DNA of 64,000 bases from Pseudomonas azadiae (GTDB lineage: Bacteria; Pseudomonadota; Gammaproteobacteria; Pseudomonadales; Pseudomonadaceae), in NCBI RefSeq assembly GCF_019145355.1, contig NZ_JAHSTY010000002.1:1240001-1304000 (forward strand). The letters run 5' to 3'. The notes under the pieces are model-generated. The model saw nothing but the letters and a program-made list of their open reading frames with translations, did no database searches and was not told the origin of the DNA. The translations under genes and the position numbers were made by a program. Shown here piece by piece: positions 1 to 7,768 of the stretch (positions are counted from its first letter, which is position 1; the number at the start of each line of letters is the position of its first letter).

Positions 1-84
1 TTCTCGCTCTATATCATCCGTGTTTTCAATGTCGTAAGTGAACAGTAGTCCACGGATTATGGACAAGCTGGGCTTGTTTTTCAT
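1..84 (-). CDS. Probable immunity protein to the Rhs toxin (partial, N-terminal 28 codons)
   Basis: An open frame starts at an ATG whose first base is 84 and stays open for 28 codons to the window edge; it begins MKNKPSLSIIRGLLFTYD. A GGAG ribosome site lies 7 bases before the ATG, and the start is only 7 bases after the stop codon of the Rhs gene on the same strand. Genes in this position next to Rhs C-terminal toxins are usually the cognate immunity gene. The visible part is too short to assign a family, and the sequence is AT-richer than most of the window, as is the toxin tip. The immunity role is inferred from position alone. Confidence 0.5.
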   Translation of the reverse strand, partial: MKNKPSLSIIRGLLFTYDIENTDDIERE

Positions 85-91
85 TTCATCA

Positions 92-3000
92 TCACTCCGT
101 GTAAGCTGTTTTTGGGTCGCCTTGGTTATTTAATATCACCCTTGCTTTGCGCTTCTGACTGTATCCCATTCCATTATTTGAGTATCCTTCACCAATAATC
201 TTGTCCATGTCCATAGGTCTCATTGATGCGGCGAGTCCGTTTCTTCTAAAGATGAGCTGGGCTCGGTATATCGAATTTAATTGGTCCCGGTGGCTGAGAT
301 ATTTAGTTGCGGCCGGTGGGTATTTAGGTTCCCCTGTGTTCGGACCTGACGTGTAGCGTTCAATAATTCCTGTCGTCGGGTTTTTTGCGGTATTCAATCG
401 TTCGAGCTGAGATTCGAGTGTTGTTTGCGCGCCATGTTTCTCAAGGAAATGTGCTCCTAGAATTGATTTCTCAAGTTCGTCCAGGCGCCTATAGGCGTTC
501 GCTTCAGCAAGTTTATCAACTCTTGCCTGACGTTCAGCGCGCGTCAGTTGGGGTAAAGCGGCCTCTCCGTCGTTAACACTTGGCGCAGAGCTTTGTGCAG
601 TAGCGTTCGGTTTGCAACCATCTTTACCAGGACATGAGTTCAATCCTAACGGATCCACCCAGCCTGTAGGGTTAGGCACGTACTGGTAAGCGTTGATCCC
701 ACCCGCCAGCTTCACCGGATCCGGCGTCAGGTAACGACCAATATCCGGATTGTAGTAGCGATGGCGGTTGTAGTGCAGCCCGCTTTCCGGATCGAAGTAC
801 TGCCCTTGGAAGCGCAGCGGATTTTCAACTTTATCGGCGTCGAGGCGGGTGATTTCGCCGTAGGCACGGTAATGCGCGGACCAGACGATTTTTCCGTCCG
901 GGGCGGTGAGCTCTTGGGGCGTACCGAGGTGGTCGAGTTGATAGTGGTAGGGCTTCGCTTCTTTTGGGCCAAACCCTTCCAATAGGGCTAGTGGCCGGAA
1001 ACTGTCCGGTTCGTAGAGATAGCTGCGGTGACGGTCCGCATGGTGTTCGGCGATGAGTTTGTCGCCTTGCCAGAAGAACTCGGTGGTGATGCCGTCGACG
1101 GTTTTGCTGATTCGGCGGCCGAACGGGTCGTAGCGATAGCTGGCGGTTTGGCCGTTGGGTTGGGTGATGCCGATCAACCGGTGTTGGCAGTCGTAGCGGT
1201 ATTCGGTGACGAGTTGATGGCCTTTGCCGCGTCGTTCGCGGATGAGGTTGCCGAAGGCGTCGTAGTCGTAGTGGCGGTCGCCCTGGATCATCAGGCGGTT
1301 GCCGGCGACGATGTCCGGACCGGGGCGGTCTTGCATGAGCAGGTTGCCGGCCGGGTCGTGGGCGAAGCGTTCGTGTTCGCCTTGGGAATGGTCGGCGCGG
1401 GTGAGGCGGTTCAGTGGATCGTAGTGGTAGTGGTGTTCGCCTTTGCGGGTGTCGTTCAGGCGGGTGAGGTTGTCGGATTTGTCGTAGTCGTAGTGACGTT
1501 GGTAGAAGTAGTTGTGCTGTTGAGTCACGGCGTGGGTGTGCAGGCGCTGCTGATCGTCGTAGTGGTAGCGACTGATCAGTTGGCCTTGTTGGCGTTGGTG
1601 TTCCTGGCCGGCTTTGAACAGGTGTGAGGTGAGCAGTTCACCGTTCAGTTCTACGGTGGCGAGGTGGCCGCCCTTGTCGTGGTTAAAGGTGACGCGGTTG
1701 TTGTCGGGCAGGCGCAGGTTTTGGAGCTGGCCGCAGGCGTCGTAGCCGTAGCGCAAGGTGCCCCAGCCTTGGTGTTCGGCGGTGAGGCGGTTTTGTGGGT
1801 CGTATTCGTAGGCTAAAAACCAATGGCCGTCGTCGACGCTGAGGAGATTGCCTTGGCGGTCGTAGGCGTAATCGATGATGTTGCCGTCGGGCAGGGTTTT
1901 TCTGACGAGGCGCCCGGCAGGGTCGCGTTCGTAGCGGGTGATTAGCTGACTGCCGTCGTCGCCGTGTTCGGTTTTTTCCTGCAGGTTGCCGTTGAGGTCG
2001 TAGACGTAGGCGGTGCGCTGGCCGTCAAAGCCGATTTCCTGCTGGATCAGGCCGTTGTTGTGGTACTGGAGTCGGTAGGTTTCGCCGACTTCGTTTTCGA
2101 TTTCGGTCAGCAGTAACCGCGCGTTGTTATAGCGGTAGTTGACCTGGGTGCCGTCGGCGTTGATGCGGCGGCTGATCAGGTGTAGGCCGTCGGCGTATTC
2201 GTAGCGGGTAACCCGGCCCAGTTCGTCGCGTTCGGAGGTGATTTTTCCGTAGGGGTTGTAGCTGTATTCCCGTGTGGCGCCACCGGGCTGAGTCAGTTTC
2301 AGCAAGCGGCCTGCTGCATCCCATTGATACTGCGTCAGCGCGCTGCGTTCATCTTCGCGCGCAATCTGCCGGCCTAGATCGTCATAGCGATAACGCTTGA
2401 TTCCGCCATTCGGCAGTTGCTCTTCAAGCAACTGCCCGCGCGCATTCCATACCAAGCGATGCCAGCTGTGATCCGGGTACCGGACCTGGGTCAGTTGTCC
2501 GTATTTGTTGTAGCTGTAGTCCGTGGAGTTGCCGTCAGGATCGGTCCTGCGCGTTACGTCGCCCTGATCATTACGCTCGTATTTCCAGACCGCTTCACCA
2601 CGCCGCACAACCCGTACGAAACCGTTGTCATGTTCGTAGGTCGTCGGCTCATCGTCCCCCGGAAACAACGCCACCAAGCGCCCGGCTTCGTCGTACTGAT
2701 ACGCGGTGATCGCCCCGAGCGGGTCCTGCTCAACCGTCAGCCGGCCTTTGTCGTCGTAGGATTTGAAGTGCTGGGCGCCATCCGGGTCCACCCGCTGTAC
2801 CAGCCGCGCCCGCTGGTCATGCGCATAGACTTCCTGGCTTCCATCGGCGTTAAAAACTGTGACACTGCCGTTGTCATCCCAGACATACCGCGTGTCCATC
2901 TGCGAAAAGCTGGCCCAATGCCGAACACACCGCGCCGCCTTGCCAGACCTTTCCCACTCCCAGTAAAAACTCGCGCCACCGGCCAGCCCACGCTCAAGAA

Positions 3001-4942
3001 TGACGTGCTGCTCGTCGTACCGATAAACCTCGCTTTCGCCTACCGCATTGGTCGCCGAAACCAACCGTCCTAGATCGTCATAGGTGTAGGAAACAACGTT
3101 CTGCTCCGTCACCCAGACAAACGGACCCTCGTCGACCGCGCGCTCAATCTGGTAATCCACCGCAACGATGCGGCCCGACGCATAGCGCAGCAACAGCGAC
3201 CGCCCAACGCCGTTATCAACCCGCTCAATACGCCCCAAAAAATCCTGGGAAATACGCAGCCGGTTGTCATATGCATCGCTGATCGAGAACAGCACGCCAT
3301 CGCGAAAGTGATAGAACCGTGATGCCTGGGCCAGCACCAACTCACCTGGCAAAGCCCCCAAATAGATCGCAGCTTCCGCCAGGCTGTTGGTAATTGCTGG
3401 CCGAGCCACGGTCGGCAAGGGCAGGGCAGTCGACCGATTCTCATGATCCGTCCACACCACCGAATCACCGGAAACACTCAGCCGATGCGCTAAAGAATGA
3501 CTCCAGCCAAACCCCAACCCGCAGTCCACTTCCACCGCACTGGTGCGGTACAACCGGGCCCACTCGAACGGCAAAATCCCGTCCAGTGCACCATCGGTCA
3601 GCGTCAGCAGTTCCTCGCCCGTGACCATCGACACCGGGCAACCGTCAGTGGACGTTTTGTCCGAAGACGCGGCAGCATCGCCATTCAGGTTTCGAGCAAC
3701 AGCAGGCACATCGTCCACAGGCTCCTGCCGCACCAACACCGTCCGCTGGGACTTGTTGCGCACCACCGGCGCCGGGTTCGAAACCTGCTGATCCCCAACC
3801 TTCAACGGCGCAACCGGCACGGCCTTGATCGGCGTCGCCGCGCTCCCCAGCAACAACGGTTTGGCCACTTCGACATGCGGTTCCAACCCAGGCCCCACGA
3901 GCTGATCCGCCAGCCTTTGCAGCCACGTGCGCACCCACCCGGACTTGATATGCCCCAGTGTCTGAACCCCCAGCCGGATCTGCACCCCCATGCCGCGCGT
4001 CGCCCAGGCCAGGAACAGATTGATCAGCACCTCGCCGGTTATCTCGCCCAGCAACTCGTACATCTGCGGCGGCGGCAGCAGGCGTATCCAGGCCGCCATG
4101 GCTGACAGGTAGATGAACAACAGCGGCTCATCGCTGAGCACGAGCAGGCCTTGGGCAATCGCGTCCTTGCCCAGCTTCAGCAGCTCATCAAGTTCGGCCT
4201 GGGAGACGTACTGCAGCAGCTTCTGGCTGTTGGCCTTGAGGTCCGCCAGCAGTTCATACAACTGCGTGAGGTCGTCCCACAGGTTGTAGAGCGCCTTGCC
4301 GATCCCGGTCGAGAACGCCAGCCCTTGCATGGCGCTGCGCTCGAAAGGCGTGGCGTTGGCAAACTCGTCCCATTGCGGCTTGAAGGTCTTCTTCCATTCC
4401 TCGCGCAGACGCTCGTCCAGCCCCGCGATCAGCGCCTGATAAGACGCATACAGCGCCTTGACGTGATCCTTGGAAACGTTGGGATAAAAGGTGATCTGGT
4501 AGCGCTGATCGCGGGTGCAATCGTCGATTTTAAGAATGCCGCTGGGGCCGATGGTGCGATGGATCGGCGCACCGGTTGGACTGCCGTCGGCGGCAATCGC
4601 CTGCAGCATCACCGGCGTGTTGCCGATGGGCACAAACCGCGTGCTTTCGAACATATGCACCAGCGTCAGCGAGCCCTGGGCCTTGCACACGGCAACGGTG
4701 CGACTGGGTTCTTTAGACGATGCGGGAGCGACGAGGGAGACTTCGTCACCGACTTTGAACACCTGCTCCACTTCCAGCGCCGAGCCACTCCAGAAACTCT
4801 CGGCCCAGGCGTCAAAGGTGTTCAGGCACTGGCGCAAGTCACGAAACACGCTGTCGGCGTCCGGCTGCCTGGCGTCCAGGGGGGACAGAACGAACTTGCC
4901 GATAACCGGAATCAAGAGGCAGCCCCACCCACCGGGGCCCAT
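92..4942 (-). CDS. Rhs-family polymorphic toxin / probable T6SS effector
   Basis: The protein has about 1,600 residues. After an N-terminal region with no recognisable PAAR motif come a DUF6531-type segment (DGCPVSMVTGEELLTLTDG), a long series of YD repeats (YRYD, YDYD, YDPLNRL) and the conserved Rhs core end (RYYNPDIGRYLTPDP, then DPLGLN). That core normally forms a shell and is autocleaved to release the C-terminal toxin. The tip after DPLGLN is about 155 residues, AT-rich, and carries a His-x4-His motif (AHFLEKHG). This could fit a bacterial RNase-A-like nuclease, but I cannot assign it firmly. The start is uncertain. ATG 4942 was chosen, but GTG 4972 and upstream TTG codons are in frame, and none has a good ribosome site. 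A hydrophobic stretch (GCLLIPVIGKFVL) follows the start. The gene diverges from lexA2. Confidence 0.9.
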   Translation of the reverse strand: MGPGGWGCLLIPVIGKFVLSPLDARQPDADSVFRDLRQCLNTFDAWAESFWSGSALEVEQVFKVGDEVSLVAPASSKEPSRTVAVCKAQGSLTLVHMFESTRFVPIGNTPVMLQAIAADGSPTGAPIHRTIGPSGILKIDDCTRDQRYQITFYPNVSKDHVKALYASYQALIAGLDERLREEWKKTFKPQWDEFANATPFERSAMQGLAFSTGIGKALYNLWDDLTQLYELLADLKANSQKLLQYVSQAELDELLKLGKDAIAQGLLVLSDEPLLFIYLSAMAAWIRLLPPPQMYELLGEITGEVLINLFLAWATRGMGVQIRLGVQTLGHIKSGWVRTWLQRLADQLVGPGLEPHVEVAKPLLLGSAATPIKAVPVAPLKVGDQQVSNPAPVVRNKSQRTVLVRQEPVDDVPAVARNLNGDAAASSDKTSTDGCPVSMVTGEELLTLTDGALDGILPFEWARLYRTSAVEVDCGLGFGWSHSLAHRLSVSGDSVVWTDHENRSTALPLPTVARPAITNSLAEAAIYLGALPGELVLAQASRFYHFRDGVLFSISDAYDNRLRISQDFLGRIERVDNGVGRSLLLRYASGRIVAVDYQIERAVDEGPFVWVTEQNVVSYTYDDLGRLVSATNAVGESEVYRYDEQHVILERGLAGGASFYWEWERSGKAARCVRHWASFSQMDTRYVWDDNGSVTVFNADGSQEVYAHDQRARLVQRVDPDGAQHFKSYDDKGRLTVEQDPLGAITAYQYDEAGRLVALFPGDDEPTTYEHDNGFVRVVRRGEAVWKYERNDQGDVTRRTDPDGNSTDYSYNKYGQLTQVRYPDHSWHRLVWNARGQLLEEQLPNGGIKRYRYDDLGRQIAREDERSALTQYQWDAAGRLLKLTQPGGATREYSYNPYGKITSERDELGRVTRYEYADGLHLISRRINADGTQVNYRYNNARLLLTEIENEVGETYRLQYHNNGLIQQEIGFDGQRTAYVYDLNGNLQEKTEHGDDGSQLITRYERDPAGRLVRKTLPDGNIIDYAYDRQGNLLSVDDGHWFLAYEYDPQNRLTAEHQGWGTLRYGYDACGQLQNLRLPDNNRVTFNHDKGGHLATVELNGELLTSHLFKAGQEHQRQQGQLISRYHYDDQQRLHTHAVTQQHNYFYQRHYDYDKSDNLTRLNDTRKGEHHYHYDPLNRLTRADHSQGEHERFAHDPAGNLLMQDRPGPDIVAGNRLMIQGDRHYDYDAFGNLIRERRGKGHQLVTEYRYDCQHRLIGITQPNGQTASYRYDPFGRRISKTVDGITTEFFWQGDKLIAEHHADRHRSYLYEPDSFRPLALLEGFGPKEAKPYHYQLDHLGTPQELTAPDGKIVWSAHYRAYGEITRLDADKVENPLRFQGQYFDPESGLHYNRHRYYNPDIGRYLTPDPVKLAGGINAYQYVPNPTGWVDPLGLNSCPGKDGCKPNATAQSSAPSVNDGEAALPQLTRAERQARVDKLAEANAYRRLDELEKSILGAHFLEKHGAQTTLESQLERLNTAKNPTTGIIERYTSGPNTGEPKYPPAATKYLSHRDQLNSIYRAQLIFRRNGLAASMRPMDMDKIIGEGYSNNGMGYSQKRKARVILNNQGDPKTAYTE

Positions 4943-5088
4943 ACAAAAAACATCATTTGCAATCCCTCGCACTGTGTATTCAGGCGAGGGACTTTGCAGA
5001 GGTTCCCAGAGCAGGGCAGTAGAGCTAGTCCGGCCGTAACGTGGGACGTTTCGACATCCACCGTCCTCCCCCAAGCGACTGGCGGCTA

Positions 5089-5117
5089 TTGTCAGAAATT
5101 TCCCACAGGAGTACAAA
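5089..5117 (+). promoter_or_regulatory. Candidate sigma-70 promoter of the lexA2 cassette
   Basis: TTGTCA at 5089-5094 and TACAAA at 5112-5117 are separated by exactly 17 bases. The -10 box lies inside the LexA2 palindrome, so bound repressor would block the polymerase. If this is the promoter, transcription would begin near 5124, downstream of the annotated ATG and almost on the next in-frame ATG at 5126. Only sequence resemblance supports it. Confidence 0.4.
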
Positions 5118-5125
5118 TGTACTCC
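5108..5125. promoter_or_regulatory. LexA2 operator (SOS box of the LexA2 type)
   Basis: A perfect palindrome, GGAGTAC-N4-GTACTCC, overlaps the ribosome site and first codons of lexA2. It matches the GTAC-N4-GTAC site reported for LexA2 of Pseudomonas putida, which differs from the CTGT-N8-ACAG box of LexA1. Its position implies autoregulation of the whole downstream cassette. Being symmetric, it could also affect the divergent Rhs gene. Confidence 0.75.
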
Positions 5126-5734
5126 ATGACGACTCTAACGCCCCGCCGCACCGCCATCCTGACCTTCATCCGCGACCGCATCGCGCAGCAAGGCCAGCCC
5201 CCCAGCCTCGCCGAGATCGCCGAGGCGTTCGGCTTTGCCTCGCGCAGCGTGGCGCGCAAGCATGTGCTCGCGCTGACCGAGGCCGGTTTTATCGAGGTCA
5301 ACCCCCACCAGGCCCGAGGCATTCGCCTGCTCAACCAACCGGTGCGCCCGGAATGGCTGGATGTGCCGGTGCTCGGTCGCGTCGCTGCCGGCTTGCCCAT
5401 CGGCGCCGATGCTGAAGTGCACAGCCGCCTGCAACTGGACCCGTCGACCTTCGCGAAAACCCCGGACTATCTGCTGCGGGTGCAGGGCGACTCCATGATC
5501 GAAGACGGCATTCTCGACGGTGACCTGGTGGGCGTACGCCGCAGTGCCGAGGCCTTGAACGGGCAGATCGTGGTGGCGCGCCTGGACGGTGAAGTGACCA
5601 TCAAGCGTTTCGAACGCAACGGCGACAGCGTGCGCCTGTTGCCGCGCAACCCCGCGTATCAACCCATCGTCGTCGGGCCCGACCAGGACCTGGCCATCGA
5701 AGGGGTGTTCTGCGGCCTGGTGAGGCAAGGCTGA
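5117..5734 (+). CDS. lexA2: LexA-type SOS repressor / autoprotease (LexA2)
   Basis: This 205-residue protein is the SOS repressor that controls the mutasome cassette. An N-terminal winged helix-turn-helix (about residues 8-70) is followed by an S24 peptidase domain. Visible residues are the Ala91-Gly92 self-cleavage pair (GRVAAGLP), nucleophile Ser126 (GDSM) and Lys163 (VTIKR). In this family, RecA-ssDNA filaments trigger self-cleavage and derepression. It overlaps imuA by one base (ATGA), so translation is coupled. AGGAG lies 5 bases before ATG 5117, which favours that start; ATG 5126 is an alternative if transcription starts inside the operator. It is the second-type LexA by linkage to imuAB-dnaE2; the main lexA is expected elsewhere in the genome. 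Confidence 0.93.
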   Translation: MYSMTTLTPRRTAILTFIRDRIAQQGQPPSLAEIAEAFGFASRSVARKHVLALTEAGFIEVNPHQARGIRLLNQPVRPEWLDVPVLGRVAAGLPIGADAEVHSRLQLDPSTFAKTPDYLLRVQGDSMIEDGILDGDLVGVRRSAEALNGQIVVARLDGEVTIKRFERNGDSVRLLPRNPAYQPIVVGPDQDLAIEGVFCGLVRQG

Positions 5735-6348
5735 TGGGCGCCGTGGTTGCCCTGGACACGCTGTTCAATGGCGGGCGTGTCTGGAAGGGCCGGCCCGCCG
5801 CGCCGCCGGCCAGCGTGCAGCCCACCGGGCTGGCGGCGCTGGACGCGGTGTTGCCCACGGGCGGCTGGCCGGAGGCGGCCTTGAGTGAAATCCTGATGGC
5901 CAAGGAGGGCGTGGGCGAACTGCAACTGGTGCTGCCGACCCTGGCGCGCTTGTCAAAGGCGGGGGAGCGCATTGTGCTGGTGGCGCCGCCCTATACGCCG
6001 TATCCCCACGCCTGGCAGAACGCCGGGGTGGATTTGCGCCTGCTCTCGGTGGTTCAGGCCGAGGAACGCGATGCGCTGTGGGCGGTGGAGCAGTGCCTGC
6101 GTTCCGGCAGTTGCGGCGCGGTGTTGTGTTGGCCGCGCAAGGCCGATGACCGTGCGCTGCGGCGCCTGCAGGTGGCGGCGGAAACCGGACAGACCCTGGC
6201 GTTTGCCTGGCGCGCCTTGAGTGAGGCGGTCAATGCATCGCCCGCCGCCTTGCGCCTGGCCGTGGAGGCCAGGCCCGCGCAGGTGCGCGTGCTCAAGTGC
6301 CGTGGCGGGTTGGCTCATCCGGCGCCGATTGCGCTGGCGGGGCACTGA
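5734..6348 (+). CDS. imuA: ImuA, RecA/SulA-like translesion mutasome component
   Basis: This 204-residue protein resembles ImuA, the first accessory factor of the SOS mutasome, which works with ImuB and DnaE2 (ImuC) in error-prone bypass of DNA lesions. It has the family opening in which a short N-terminus leads to TGLAALDAVLPTGGWPEAAL, related to the RecA/SulA fold. The Walker A-like region is degenerate (SEILMAKEGVGELQL), so ATP hydrolysis cannot be presumed. It overlaps lexA2 by one base and ends 7 bases before imuB. The assignment rests on both sequence and operon order. Confidence 0.92.
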   Translation: MGAVVALDTLFNGGRVWKGRPAAPPASVQPTGLAALDAVLPTGGWPEAALSEILMAKEGVGELQLVLPTLARLSKAGERIVLVAPPYTPYPHAWQNAGVDLRLLSVVQAEERDALWAVEQCLRSGSCGAVLCWPRKADDRALRRLQVAAETGQTLAFAWRALSEAVNASPAALRLAVEARPAQVRVLKCRGGLAHPAPIALAGH

Positions 6349-6355
6349 GCTTGCC

Positions 6356-7768
6356 ATGCGCTGGGTGTGTATTGTCTTCCCGCAATTGGCGCTGGACGGG
6401 GTGCAGCGTGTGCACCCCGAGCCGGACCAACCGTTGGCCCTGCTGGCCGGCACGCCGCAGCGGCGGGTGCTGCAAACCGTCAATGACGCCGCCCGCGCCC
6501 TCGGCCTGCGCCCTGGCCAGTCGCTGACGGCGGCGCATGCCCTGGTCAAGCACTTTGCCTGCGCCGAATACGATCCCGCCGAGATTGAACGCAGCCAACA
6601 GTTTCTGGCCGCATGGGCCTACCAGTTCAGTTCCCAGGTCAGCCTGTACTACCCGCGCGCCTTGTTGTTCGAGATCGAGTCGAGCCTGGGCCTGTTCGGA
6701 CCGTGGCCGCGGTTCGAAGCACGCTTGCGCAAGGAATTGACCGAACTGGGGTTTCGTCACCGCATCGTCGCTGCGCCCAACCCGGCTGCGGCGCGGGTGC
6801 TGGCCAATATGGATGATGGCCTGGCGGTACAGGATGACGGCTTGCCGCAGGCCCTGGCGTCGCTGCCGATCGACCGCGCCGGTCTCGACCCGCAGGCCGC
6901 CACTGCCTTGTCGCGCATGGGCCTGCGCAGCCTGGCCCAAGTGCAGGCGCTGCCTCGGCATACCTTGGCGCGGCGTTTCGATGCCGGTCTGCTCAAGCAC
7001 CTCGATGCCCTGGTCGGGCAGCGGCCACTGGCCCTGGCGTTCTATCAACCGCCGGATCGCTTCGATGTGCGCATCGAGCTTAATTTCGACGTGCAGTCCC
7101 ACCAGGCGCTGCTGTTTCCTCTAAGGCGTCTGACCGGTGATCTGTCCGCCTTTCTGTGTGGCCGCGACAGTGGCGTGCAGCGCTTCGACCTGCACCTGGA
7201 GCATGCCCAGGCGCCGGACAGTGTGATCCAGGTCGGCTTGCTCAGCGCCGAGCGCGAACCGGCGATGTTGTTTGAACTGGCCCGAGGCCGCCTGGAGCAG
7301 GTGCAAGTCACTTCACCGGTACGCGGCTTTCGCCTGGTGGCGCAGGATTTGCCGGTGTTCGTGCCGCAGCGCCAGGACCTGTTCGACGACCGCCCGCACC
7401 AGACCCTGCCGTGGGAGCAATTGCGCGAACGCCTGCGTGCCCGCTTGGGCGATGAGGCGGTGCAGGGCCTGCGCTTCCATGCCGACCATCGCCCCGAATG
7501 CGCCTGGCAAGCGGCGGTGGATAAACACCCGTGCCCGGCCTTGAGCCCCGTACAACGCCCCGGCTGGCTGCTGAACGAACCCACGCTCCTGGCCGATCAT
7601 GGTGTGCAGATCCTCATGGGGCCGGAACGTATTGAATCCGGCTGGTGGGATGGCGCCGATATTCGCCGCGACTACTACCTGATCCAGACCCGCGCCGGCC
7701 AGCAAGGCTGGGCGTTCCGCAACGTTGGCCAGCGCGATGGATTGTGGCTGCAAGGCTGGTTTGCATGA
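6356..7768 (+). CDS. imuB: ImuB, catalytically inactive Y-family DNA polymerase
   Basis: The 470-residue protein has the layout of a Y-family polymerase: palm and fingers, an HhH thumb around [26 protein letters not shown], and a little-finger region. The catalytic acidic residues are missing. The N-terminus reads [13 protein letters not shown], where active enzymes carry an Asp, and [13 protein letters not shown] replaces the DE motif. This is expected for ImuB, which acts as the hub linking ImuA, DnaE2 and the beta clamp. ATG 6356 was chosen because the sequence upstream in this frame only shadows imuA. The stop overlaps the dnaE2 start (ATGA). Confidence 0.95.
   Translation: MRWVCIVFPQLALDGVQRVHPEPDQPLALLAGTPQRRVLQTVNDAARALGLRPGQSLTAAHALVKHFACAEYDPAEIERSQQFLAAWAYQFSSQVSLYYPRALLFEIESSLGLFGPWPRFEARLRKELTELGFRHRIVAAPNPAAARVLANMDDGLAVQDDGLPQALASLPIDRAGLDPQAATALSRMGLRSLAQVQALPRHTLARRFDAGLLKHLDALVGQRPLALAFYQPPDRFDVRIELNFDVQSHQALLFPLRRLTGDLSAFLCGRDSGVQRFDLHLEHAQAPDSVIQVGLLSAEREPAMLFELARGRLEQVQVTSPVRGFRLVAQDLPVFVPQRQDLFDDRPHQTLPWEQLRERLRARLGDEAVQGLRFHADHRPECAWQAAVDKHPCPALSPVQRPGWLLNEPTLLADHGVQILMGPERIESGWWDGADIRRDYYLIQTRAGQQGWAFRNVGQRDGLWLQGWFA

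Noticed and set aside
1028..1627. Repetitive plus-strand frame rich in Val and repeated GTAGT motifs
   Set aside because: The periodicity comes from the YD repeats of the Rhs gene read on the other strand. It is not a separate repeat array or gene.
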